Shown: positions 8,806 to 16,485 of the stretch, in pieces
Layout: each line of letters starts with the position of its first letter
Numbering within the stretch: the first letter of the stretch is position 1
From: an uncultured Burkholderiales bacterium
GTDB lineage: Bacteria > Pseudomonadota > Gammaproteobacteria > Burkholderiales > Burkholderiaceae_C
DNA length: 64,000 nucleotides
Direction of reading: 5' to 3'
NCBI GenBank assembly: GCA_903871545.1
Contig: CAIQHG010000034.1
Span: 29,735 to 93,734 of the forward strand
Translations under genes and position numbers: made by a program
Notes under the pieces: model-generated
Database searches by the model: none
What the model was told of the DNA's origin: nothing
What the model saw: the letters and a program-made list of their open reading frames with translations, nothing else

Positions 8806-9744
8806 TTAGACTAAGGTCAGCCAATGTGCGTATTTATCATTGCGTCCATTCACAATATCAAAAAACGCGGCTTGGAGTTTTTGAGTAATTGGACCACGTT
8901 TTCCCTCACCAAGCGTAATTCTGTCTAATTCCCTGATCGGCGTCACCTCTGCCGCAGTCCCAGTAAAAAATGCCTCATCCGCCAAATAAACCTCATCCCG
9001 GGTTAACCGTTTTTGGACAACATCGAGTCCGAAATCTTTGGCTATCTCGAAAATAGTGCTTCTTGTGATGCCACTTAATGCACCTGCCGACAAATCGGGG
9101 GTGTAAATGACGCCTGATTTGATGATAAATATATTTTCCCCCGCGCCCTCAGACACAAAGCCTGCCGTGTCCAACAACAATGCCTCATCGTAGCCATCAT
9201 CAGTCACCTCCATATTGGCTAAGATCGAATTGGTGTAATTGCTGACTGCTTTTGCCTGAGTCATCGTCACATTTACGTGGTGGCGGGTATAGCTTGATGT
9301 CTTTACCCTTATACCCAACTCTAGGCCTTCCTCTCCTAAATACGCGCCCCAAGCCCAAGCAGCAATCATCAAATGGATCGTGTTTCCCTTGGGAGAAACG
9401 CCTAGTCTTTGGGAGCCAATCCAAGTAAGGGGTCTAATATAACAACTCTCTAATTTATTTTCGCGAACCACTTGCTTGTTGGCCTGAATAACTGCGTCTT
9501 TGCTAAAGGGAATATTCATCCGTAAGATTTTGGCGCTATTAAAAAGCCTTTCTGTGTGGTCCTCTAATCTAAAAATTGCCGTGCCCTTTGGAGTCATATA
9601 AGCCCGTATTCCCTCAAAGGCACCACAACCATAATGAAGGGTGTGCGTAAGGACGTGAATCTTCGCATCTCTCCATTCAACCAATTGACCGTCCATCCAA
9701 ATTTTTCCATCCCGGTCAGCCATTGATGGGGGCATTGAGCTCAT
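8806..9744 (-). CDS. ilvE: Branched-chain amino acid aminotransferase
   Basis: IlvE is a PLP-dependent class IV aminotransferase that interconverts valine, leucine and isoleucine with their 2-oxo acids. The 312-residue protein has the expected elements. These are the HTLHYGCGAFEGIRAY N-terminal segment, the RPLTWIG strand, TMTQAKAVSNY containing the Schiff-base lysine, EALLLDTAGFVSEGAGENIF, and GALSGITRSTI binding the cofactor phosphate. The ATG at 9744 has an AAAGGA site about eight bases upstream. Downstream ATG codons exist at residues 4 and 8. It heads the cluster with the zinc-finger gene and waaF. Confidence 0.95.
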   Translation of the reverse strand: MSSMPPSMADRDGKIWMDGQLVEWRDAKIHVLTHTLHYGCGAFEGIRAYMTPKGTAIFRLEDHTERLFNSAKILRMNIPFSKDAVIQANKQVVRENKLESCYIRPLTWIGSQRLGVSPKGNTIHLMIAAWAWGAYLGEEGLELGIRVKTSSYTRHHVNVTMTQAKAVSNYTNSILANMEVTDDGYDEALLLDTAGFVSEGAGENIFIIKSGVIYTPDLSAGALSGITRSTIFEIAKDFGLDVVQKRLTRDEVYLADEAFFTGTAAEVTPIRELDRITLGEGKRGPITQKLQAAFFDIVNGRNDKYAHWLTLV

Positions 9745-9836
9745 TGATATTTTCCTTTCAGGCGCTTTGCGCAGGCATTGAAACTTACTAATTGATACAT
9801 CATTTTACAGTTTTAAATACCGTCACGTTCACTCCC

Positions 9837-10268
9837 TCAAGAATCTTGCGCGGGTCTGACTAATTCGTAATGTTTTAGCTTTCCGTCTACAAATTCACAC
9901 CTTAGATACGACTCAGAAGCGTCTTGCCAGTAATACACCTCTTTTTCGGTAGGTAAAACGTCAGTCGAGTGCTCATCAGCCCTTTTTTCTCCTAAGCTTT
10001 TAGTTAGAGCAATGACGTGCAATAAAGTCAATCCTTTTTTAAGTTTCGCGTTAAGCATAACTGCACTATCGACATAACCAATAGGTCGATTAGCCGCTTT
10101 TTTGAAAACTTGCAGCACTCTGGAGAAATGCAATAAGGCCCACATAATCCCGCCAGAAATCACAAAGACGACTCCTAACCACTCGTATGATTGATAAGCA
10201 AATATCACTAATCCAATTGCTAGAGATGGATATAAGTACTTTTCACTTTTACTGAGAATTGAATTCAA
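9837..10268 (-). CDS. Conserved hypothetical protein with two transmembrane helices
   Basis: I do not recognise a characterised family. The 143-residue product begins with a short polar stretch, then two closely spaced hydrophobic helices (LYPSLAIGLVIFAYQSYEWLGVVFVISGGIMWALLHF). It continues as a soluble domain ending in a beta-rich segment (EVYYWQDASESYLRCEFVDGKLKHYELV). The start is a TTG supported by an AAGG site seven bases upstream. The gene sits between ilvE and radA on the same strand and could be cotranscribed with radA. Similar small membrane proteins occur in freshwater Burkholderiales as far as I recall, without an assigned role. Confidence 0.72.
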   Translation of the reverse strand: MNSILSKSEKYLYPSLAIGLVIFAYQSYEWLGVVFVISGGIMWALLHFSRVLQVFKKAANRPIGYVDSAVMLNAKLKKGLTLLHVIALTKSLGEKRADEHSTDVLPTEKEVYYWQDASESYLRCEFVDGKLKHYELVRPAQDS

Positions 10269-10348
10269 AATTGAACCTTATTGAGCAAGGGATTACACTA
10301 ACGACAGAGTGCTTCTTACGGAAATATTGTATTTTTAATTTGCTTTTA

Positions 10349-11728
10349 CTAAAAAAGAGCCTCACGCACCAAATTCATTGCCTCATCCACTCTTTCCACA
10401 GCGTGCACGGTAAGCCCCTCAATTTTCTTTTTGGGTGCGTTGGCTTTGGGTATAACTGCAATTGAAAACCCCAGCTTGGCGGCCTCCTTAAGCCTTTCTT
10501 GACCCCTTGGCGCAGGCCTTACCTCACCCGCTAAACCAATCTCCCCAAACGCTATAAACCCCTTAGGCAAAGCCTTTCCTCTGAGGCTACTTTGGATGGA
10601 TAGTAAAACCGCCAAGTCAGCCGCTGGCTCCGAAATCCTCACCCCGCCCACCGCGTTTACAAAAACATCTTGATCCATGCACGCCACGCCAGCGTGCCTG
10701 TGCAACACGGCCAACAACATCGCTAAGCGGTCTTTGTCGAGCCCCACGCTCAACCGTCTAGGACTGGGCCCTGATTGATCAACAAGTGCTTGTATTTCCA
10801 CCAATAAAGGTCTGGATCCCTCGAGCGTGACCATCACACAACTGCCAGGAACAGGCTCAGAGTGCTGGCTTAGGAAAATAGCGCTGGGGTTACTAACCCC
10901 CTTTAAACCTTTTTCAGTCATCGCAAAAACACCAATTTCATTGACTGCGCCAAACCTATTTTTAATCGCTCTGACTAATCTAAAGCTGGAGTGCGTTTCC
11001 CCTTCAAAATATAGCACCGTATCCACCATATGCTCCAGTACTCTGGGTCCCGCTAAAGCACCTTCCTTTGTCACGTGGCCGACCAAGATGATTGAGATGC
11101 CGCTAGTTTTTGCAAGCCTGGTGAGATGAGCTGCGCATTCCCTCACCTGTGACACCGAGCCTGGTGCGCTACTTAACTGTTCTGAATAAACCGTTTGAAT
11201 AGAGTCAATAACTGCAATGCTAGGTGTCTGTGTTTCAAGAGTAGCTATTATTTTCTCTAACTGAGTTTCTGCTAAAACACTCACACCACTTTGCTCTAGC
11301 CCTAAGCGTCTGGCCCTCATTGCAACTTGTGCTCCCGACTCCTCTCCAGTTACGTACAAGGTGTGACCACCCCTCCTTTGAACAGCGTCCAATGCCTGGA
11401 GTAAAAGGGTTGACTTACCAATCCCAGGGTCTCCACCAATAAGCACCACTCCAGCAGGCACGATGCCTCCCCCTAAAACTCGGTCCAACTCTTCGATACC
11501 CGTGGGGGTTCGATCCACGTCTTGGGCCTCAATTTGTGACAACACACTAACCTCACTTGCTGGAGCAAGGCTTTTTGCGCTGCTATATCTATTCTTGCCA
11601 GAAGATCCCCCTTCTTCGATGCCTTCGATGAGTGTGTTCCACTCCTCACAATGAGGACATTTACCAAGCCATTTTGCATTCGTGCCACCACAACTCGTGC
11701 AGGTATAAATTGTTTTATCTTTTGCCAT
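10349..11728 (-). CDS. radA: DNA repair protein RadA
   Basis: RadA is a RecA-related branch-migration ATPase that processes recombination intermediates. The protein begins with a C4 zinc finger (YTCTSCG and KWLGKCPHC). It has the Walker A GGDPGIGKSTLLLQ, the Walker B-like IAVIDSIQTV and the RadA-specific KNRFGAVNEIG motif. It ends in a Lon-protease-like domain lacking the catalytic dyad (FVNAVGGVRISEPAADLAVLLS). I use the ATG at 11728 (459 residues). An upstream TTG at 11734 would add two residues. The upstream neighbour is the divergent LplT-like transporter. In other Burkholderiales I recall alr lying between them, and it is not here. Confidence 0.96.
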   Translation of the reverse strand: MAKDKTIYTCTSCGGTNAKWLGKCPHCEEWNTLIEGIEEGGSSGKNRYSSAKSLAPASEVSVLSQIEAQDVDRTPTGIEELDRVLGGGIVPAGVVLIGGDPGIGKSTLLLQALDAVQRRGGHTLYVTGEESGAQVAMRARRLGLEQSGVSVLAETQLEKIIATLETQTPSIAVIDSIQTVYSEQLSSAPGSVSQVRECAAHLTRLAKTSGISIILVGHVTKEGALAGPRVLEHMVDTVLYFEGETHSSFRLVRAIKNRFGAVNEIGVFAMTEKGLKGVSNPSAIFLSQHSEPVPGSCVMVTLEGSRPLLVEIQALVDQSGPSPRRLSVGLDKDRLAMLLAVLHRHAGVACMDQDVFVNAVGGVRISEPAADLAVLLSIQSSLRGKALPKGFIAFGEIGLAGEVRPAPRGQERLKEAAKLGFSIAVIPKANAPKKKIEGLTVHAVERVDEAMNLVREALF

Positions 11729-11734
11729 GATCAA

Positions 11735-11910
11735 TCATAAAGCCCAATGCGCGCCAATTTAAACTCTTGCCTTAAATCTCTACCATTTACCCTCTTTATT
11801 TCAATATCTACGCCATAGCCTGGAGACTTGGCCTGTACAAAAATTATTCTAAGCAGTGTAAGATAAAGTTCTTTAGTCTTCTCGCACAGTAGATTTAATA
11901 GAAAGTTTTT
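11735..11910. promoter_or_regulatory. Divergent intergenic region radA / LplT-like gene
   Basis: This 176-base region separates two divergently transcribed genes and should contain both promoters. No coding frame, palindrome or RNA fold stands out. The boxes could not be assigned with confidence by eye. Confidence 0.4.
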
Positions 11911-13374
11911 GTGAATTTAGACCGCTCTACGAATCAATTCAAGCTGATAACCCAGAAAAGGTTTGGGCCTTTCTTTGCCACCCAGTTTTTGGGTGCCTGC
12001 AATGATAATTTATTTAAATTTGCCGTCACACTCTTGATCACTTATCAGTGGCATGTGGACTGGCTACCCCCCGCATTAGCGGGTCTTGTTATTGGGGCCC
12101 TTTTCATATTGCCATTTCTGCTATTTTCAGCTTTTAGTGGACTGCTTGCTGACCATTTCAATAAAACTCGCATATTGCAAACCGTAAAAGCTTTAGAGAT
12201 AGCCATCATGGGGGTTGCTTACTACGGGTTTATTTACCACTTCGCCGCCTTGCTGCTTTTCTGTATTTTTCTGATGGGCTTGCACTCAACTTTATTTGGT
12301 CCTGCTAAATATGCTTATTTACCAGAACACATCAAGCGCGATGAGCTAATGGGGGCAAACGCAGTAGTTGAAGCTGGAACCTTTCTCGCCATATTAATGG
12401 GTAACCTTACTGGTGGAATTCTAGTTTCCAATCAACTGTTAATTTCGTCTTTTACGAATTTTTCCCCTCCAGAGCAATTTGTCGCATTCCTTTGTTTAGG
12501 TTTGTCCGGGTTAGGTTTAATCATCAGTTTATTTATTACCAACTCCCCAGCGGCTCGTCTAGTAGATGAAGCGGCCCATCAAAGTGATGCAAAAGACTAT
12601 CTCCTTCAGGGCCTAAACCCTTGGAGACAAACAATCCAAAACCTTCGTGAATCCGAACAAACCCCTGGCATGAGTGCCGCTTTATACGGCATTAGTTGGA
12701 TGTGGTTTTATGGCGCTGTTTTCCTCAGTCTTTTCCCAAGTTTTACAAAAGAGCTCCTGCACGGTAATGCAAACGTTGCTTCGCTGCTTTTAGTCGTTTT
12801 CTCAATTGGCATTGGAGTTGGCTCGTTGCTGTGTAATTCTTTGAAGGATCCACAGTATGAGCTGTCTCTTGTTTTCCTAGGGCTATTTGGAATGACCATT
12901 TTCACCCTTGATTTGGCGTTCACTGTAAATTCACAAGCGTATGGTGGCTCGTTGTTTGATGTAAAAGCACCCGCTTTTTTGACCCATATCGCCGCTCTTC
13001 CTTTGGTATCGATTCAGGAATTTTTATTCAAATCTGGTAGCTCGCACGTTCTTATTGATATTGGCTTTTTATCCGCATTTATCGGTATTTTTAGCGTCCC
13101 TTTGTACACTTTCATTCAAACTCATAGTCCATCTAACAGATGCGCTCAAACGGTTGCGGCTAATAATATTTTAAATGCGGCATTTATGATTTGTAGCGCT
13201 CTATTGGTGGGCATTATTTTGTCGCTAGGACTGACTATCGCGCAAGTTTTCCTCCTTTTAGGGCTCTCCAATGTTGCCTTTTTGGTACTTTTAGCTTTTA
13301 AATTGCCCGACTTGAAAACGCATTTTTTCAATTGGACTAAGAAAATTATCATTAACTTTAAAAATCCTTTTTAA
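11911..13374 (+). CDS. LplT/Aas-type MFS transporter
   Basis: This inner-membrane transporter resembles LplT, the lysophospholipid flippase, and the N-terminal half of fused MFS-acyltransferase proteins. Diagnostic stretches are FGPFFATQFLGACNDNLFK at the N-terminus and GPAKYAYLPEHI with ELMGANAVVEAGTFLAILMGNLTGG in the middle. It has about twelve to fourteen hydrophobic segments over 487 residues. That is about 90 longer than E. coli LplT (397), with extra hydrophobic length between residues 330 and 400. The start is a GTG at 11911 with an AGAAAG site seven bases upstream. No acyltransferase domain follows. The last codons form part of a long perfect inverted repeat. The substrate is inferred. 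Confidence 0.82.
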   Translation: MNLDRSTNQFKLITQKRFGPFFATQFLGACNDNLFKFAVTLLITYQWHVDWLPPALAGLVIGALFILPFLLFSAFSGLLADHFNKTRILQTVKALEIAIMGVAYYGFIYHFAALLLFCIFLMGLHSTLFGPAKYAYLPEHIKRDELMGANAVVEAGTFLAILMGNLTGGILVSNQLLISSFTNFSPPEQFVAFLCLGLSGLGLIISLFITNSPAARLVDEAAHQSDAKDYLLQGLNPWRQTIQNLRESEQTPGMSAALYGISWMWFYGAVFLSLFPSFTKELLHGNANVASLLLVVFSIGIGVGSLLCNSLKDPQYELSLVFLGLFGMTIFTLDLAFTVNSQAYGGSLFDVKAPAFLTHIAALPLVSIQEFLFKSGSSHVLIDIGFLSAFIGIFSVPLYTFIQTHSPSNRCAQTVAANNILNAAFMICSALLVGIILSLGLTIAQVFLLLGLSNVAFLVLLAFKLPDLKTHFFNWTKKIIINFKNPF

Positions 13375-13381
13375 AGTTAAT
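13351..13381 (+). terminator. Perfect 14-bp inverted repeat at the end of the LplT-like gene
   Basis: ATTAACTTTAAAAA (13351-13364) and TTTTTAAAGTTAAT (13368-13381) are exact inverted copies separated by only TCC. The right arm contains the stop codon. A short T-rich run follows. This is a plausible intrinsic terminator, although the stem is very AT-rich and the U tract is weak. It precedes ssb by about 120 bases. Confidence 0.5.
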
Positions 13382-13501
13382 TTATGTTCACTTTTTCATC
13401 ACAATTCGAAATTATTACAAAGTTTCTTGATCTACCTTCGTCTTAATTGGGGTTTTCTCAAGCCATAATCTAGTCTTATCTACTGTATTTTTAAGGCGTA
13501 T

Positions 13502-13975
13502 ATGGCATCTGTAAATAAAGTTATCTTGGTCGGCAACTGTGGCCGCGATCCCGAAATAAGGTACCTGCCTTCTGGACAAGCGGTAGCAAACATAAGCATA
13601 GCAACCTCTTCTAAACGAAAAGATAAGACCAGCGGTGAATACATAGAAGATACGCAGTGGCACAGAGTCACCTTCTATGATCGCCTTGCAGAAATTGCGG
13701 GGGAATACGTCAAGAAGGGCCGTCCCGTTTATGTTGAAGGCCGACTCAAATACGGAAAATATACAGACAAAGACGGCGCAGAAAAAAACACCGTAGATAT
13801 TATCGCCACAGAGCTTCAACTCCTTGGAGGAAGAGAGGGGGGATCTGGTACTTCCTCTGAAGAGGGTGCTCAACCCCGCGCAGCTGGGCATGCGAGTGCT
13901 CCCAAGCCTGAAGCAACTTCAAAATCTGCTCCGAAAACTGGCTTTGATGACATGGATGATGACATCCCCTTTTAA
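13502..13975 (+). CDS. ssb: Single-stranded DNA-binding protein
   Basis: This essential SSB coats single-stranded DNA in replication, recombination and repair. The 157-residue protein has the OB fold at residues 1-110 (NKVILVGNCGRDPEIRYLPSGQAVANISIATS, EDTQWHRVTFYDRLAEI). A disordered Gly/Ser/Ala/Pro linker follows, and the tail ends DDDIPF, the acidic tip that recruits partner proteins. The ATG at 13502 follows the GGCGTAT leader closely. The stop codon is embedded in the left arm of a hairpin terminator. Confidence 0.97.
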   Translation: MASVNKVILVGNCGRDPEIRYLPSGQAVANISIATSSKRKDKTSGEYIEDTQWHRVTFYDRLAEIAGEYVKKGRPVYVEGRLKYGKYTDKDGAEKNTVDIIATELQLLGGREGGSGTSSEEGAQPRAAGHASAPKPEATSKSAPKTGFDDMDDDIPF

Positions 13976-14005
13976 AAAACTGGCTATTTTCTATCCGGTT
14001 TTTTT
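13974..14005 (+). terminator. Intrinsic terminator of ssb
   Basis: AAAAAACTGG (13974-13983) pairs with CCGGTTTTTT (13995-14004) with one U-G wobble across an 11-base loop. The T run of the right arm doubles as the U tract. The left arm overlaps the ssb stop codon. Confidence 0.6.
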
Positions 14006-14101
14006 GTGCAATGAGGATGTAAGGACTGTTAAGGATAAGTGACTGTGATTTTTTATAATTTCAAACAGTACTTATATTTGTAGAAAGTCACTTTTACGAG
14101 C

Positions 14102-14983
14102 TTATCTTATTTGTTGCTCCTCTACGCTTATTGTCATTTGAGCTGTGAAGCTTTCCTCGGGTAAAAGAACTTTGATACCCAATTCCTCAGGATTTACGCC
14201 AATTTGACTGCCCATGTTAATTGCATTGTTGACGTGACTTACTGGCTCAATTGCAACCGAGTCCATTTTAGGGTTTGTATAAACCACCAACCTGTTTAAA
14301 TTAGACCTTACTGTAACGCTTAACTCTTTATCTGCGAGCCTCGCACAACCTGACCAATTCTCAAAGCAATGGTCCACGGTAAGGTCCGTACAACTTTGGT
14401 CTAGCCCCTTACTACTGCCCAGTTTAGTGGGCAAACGGTCCTCTCCCATTAGCCAAATTCCATTTGCCTTAAAGCTAACAGAGGTATCTTCTCTCTTTAC
14501 AAAATAAGGGTGCCAACCAAGCCCTACCGGTGCCGCCTGTCTGCTTTTATTTGTAATGGATAGTGTGTGGTGCAGTTCATTTTCCGAAATACTCAACGCT
14601 TGAGAGGCTATGAAATCAAAAGGCCAACATTCATTTGCCAGGTGCTCATAGGATAAAAGTAAAAATTCTTCTCCCCACTCCTGGACGCTCCAAGGCTGTT
14701 GCCAACCCACCCCGTGTATGCTGTGAGGCTCATTGGCATTATTTATCGTCAATCGATGGCTCGTTCCCAACCACCTGAGGGTTGCATTTGCTATTCTGTT
14801 GGAATATGGAATCAGTGCAAAATTTGCGGCCTGTCTAGAGCTATCAATTAAATGAGCATCTACTGGTCTAAGAACAGGTTTACCGCGGAAGATTAATTTA
14901 AGGACCGCACCGCCTAAGTGCGGTCGGACAGTGCAAGTTAGGCTTTTATTTCCTATTTCAATATCAAGAGCGTTCAAAATCAA
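14102..14983 (-). CDS. Aldose 1-epimerase family protein
   Basis: This galactose-mutarotase-like protein interconverts alpha and beta anomers of aldohexoses, or of a sugar derivative. Of its 293 residues, the family landmarks are LIPYSNRIANATLRW, SIHGVGWQQPW with the proton-donating histidine, GLGWHPYF with the second histidine, and the NPEELGIKVLLPEESF C-terminal glutamate region. It lies downstream of glnK on the same strand. The gap is 98 bases and there is no functional link, so it is probably its own unit. The precise substrate cannot be read from sequence, because the family also includes glucose-6-phosphate epimerases. Confidence 0.85.
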   Translation of the reverse strand: MILNALDIEIGNKSLTCTVRPHLGGAVLKLIFRGKPVLRPVDAHLIDSSRQAANFALIPYSNRIANATLRWLGTSHRLTINNANEPHSIHGVGWQQPWSVQEWGEEFLLLSYEHLANECWPFDFIASQALSISENELHHTLSITNKSRQAAPVGLGWHPYFVKREDTSVSFKANGIWLMGEDRLPTKLGSSKGLDQSCTDLTVDHCFENWSGCARLADKELSVTVRSNLNRLVVYTNPKMDSVAIEPVSHVNNAINMGSQIGVNPEELGIKVLLPEESFTAQMTISVEEQQIR

Positions 14984-15081
14984 AGAGCCTAGATATTATT
15001 AAACACCACAGTTGACCTTTTGATCTTCCTGCGCTTAAGCGATGCACGCCGAACGCTGCACGCTGTAAGTAAAACTCTAAA

Positions 15082-15432
<351 letters not shown>

Positions 15433-15459
15433 TTAAATAAATTTAATGTTTGTAGCGTG

Positions 15460-16299
15460 TTAGAAATTCTTTTTAACGCCTAAAACAATCGTGCTTCCTG
15501 CAATATTTGTAGTTCCTGATCCTGCCAACATGTCTGGTACGTGAAGATAGCCTCGCTTAGCCCAGTCCGTGGTGCTGAGAGTTGCACTCACTACCAAGCC
15601 ATCAAAGTCTTTATTCAAAGACATAGAGATATCGTTGATGTCAGTCACGCCCAAAGTCACGTAATGGGCGTTGGACATTTTCATGGACTGATTGCCGTAA
15701 TGTGCAACACTGGTCAGCCCATCCCCAAAGTCAAAGCTATAACTCAGGTCGACATAAATGCTATTTTTGGTGCCAACGTAGCCAAATAAGTTTGTCAGTG
15801 AGTTCGATATTTTCATCGTTAAAGAACCAACGCTTATAGAGCCGTAAATCTCGGTGGTGCTAGCATCAGAAAAATTAGCATTCGGGCCGTTCGTGACTCC
15901 ATTCAAATTGTTGGTTGGATAATAGGATTCGAACAGTCCCACATCGTAGCCAATAAGCTCGGAATAAGAGCCTTTATACCCCCCGTAAAAATCAACCTCT
16001 ACTGGCGCCCTAGCTGATTGTGGTGGTGTCAGGCTACCATTCGCTGTATCTTTAATCCAAGTAATCGTGGAATCCCAATTTCCCACGTAAAAACCGCTTT
16101 TGTCAACATAATCCACACCCCCCTGCAAAGCTGGCTTGCGACCTGTTTGAGAGATACCGCGGTATCTGTAGTCGCTCACAAATCCTACGTTGTAGGTGAG
16201 AGTGGACTCGGGTTCAGCCGTTGTAGTTTGCGCAAAAATAGGCAAACTAAGCAACGTGGATGAAACCATTAAAGTGGCGGCTATTTTTTTAAATTTCAC
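15460..16299 (-). CDS. TorF-family putative outer-membrane porin
   Basis: This is a beta-barrel protein of the Gcw_chp/TorF family, usually found beside PII and ammonium-transporter genes. I place the start at the GTG at 16299, which has a GGGAG site five bases upstream. It gives 279 residues with a clean signal peptide (KFKKIAATLMVSSTLLSLPIFAQ). An upstream ATG at 16374 would add a 25-residue non-signal extension. The mature part begins with LTYNVGFVSDYRYRGISQTGRKPALQGGVD, the family signature. It continues as alternating beta strands and ends in VLGVKKNF, whose terminal phenylalanine suits Bam-dependent insertion. Its substrate is unknown. Confidence 0.87.
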   Translation of the reverse strand: MKFKKIAATLMVSSTLLSLPIFAQTTTAEPESTLTYNVGFVSDYRYRGISQTGRKPALQGGVDYVDKSGFYVGNWDSTITWIKDTANGSLTPPQSARAPVEVDFYGGYKGSYSELIGYDVGLFESYYPTNNLNGVTNGPNANFSDASTTEIYGSISVGSLTMKISNSLTNLFGYVGTKNSIYVDLSYSFDFGDGLTSVAHYGNQSMKMSNAHYVTLGVTDINDISMSLNKDFDGLVVSATLSTTDWAKRGYLHVPDMLAGSGTTNIAGSTIVLGVKKNF

Positions 16300-16485
16300 A
16301 ATGTCTCCCGTGCTTTTTATGGCAATTTTGTAATTATTAAGGTCAATTAACCTGTCATTTGCACATTTTCTCACGTTTTGTCACCAACTTGACGCCCTAA
16401 TTTTTTCTAGTATCGTAACTCTTATCTTAAGGGAGCAAAAAACAACGTATGAATCTGATTTCAGAAATTCGAGCTAATACTAAAG

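Noticed and set aside
13415..13891. 158-codon minus-strand frame over ssb
   Set aside because: It is antisense to most of ssb. The SSB fold and acidic tip establish the plus strand as coding.
15920..15945. GGATTCGAAC string resembling a tRNA T-loop
   Set aside because: It lies inside the TorF porin coding sequence. No acceptor or anticodon stems can be assembled around it.
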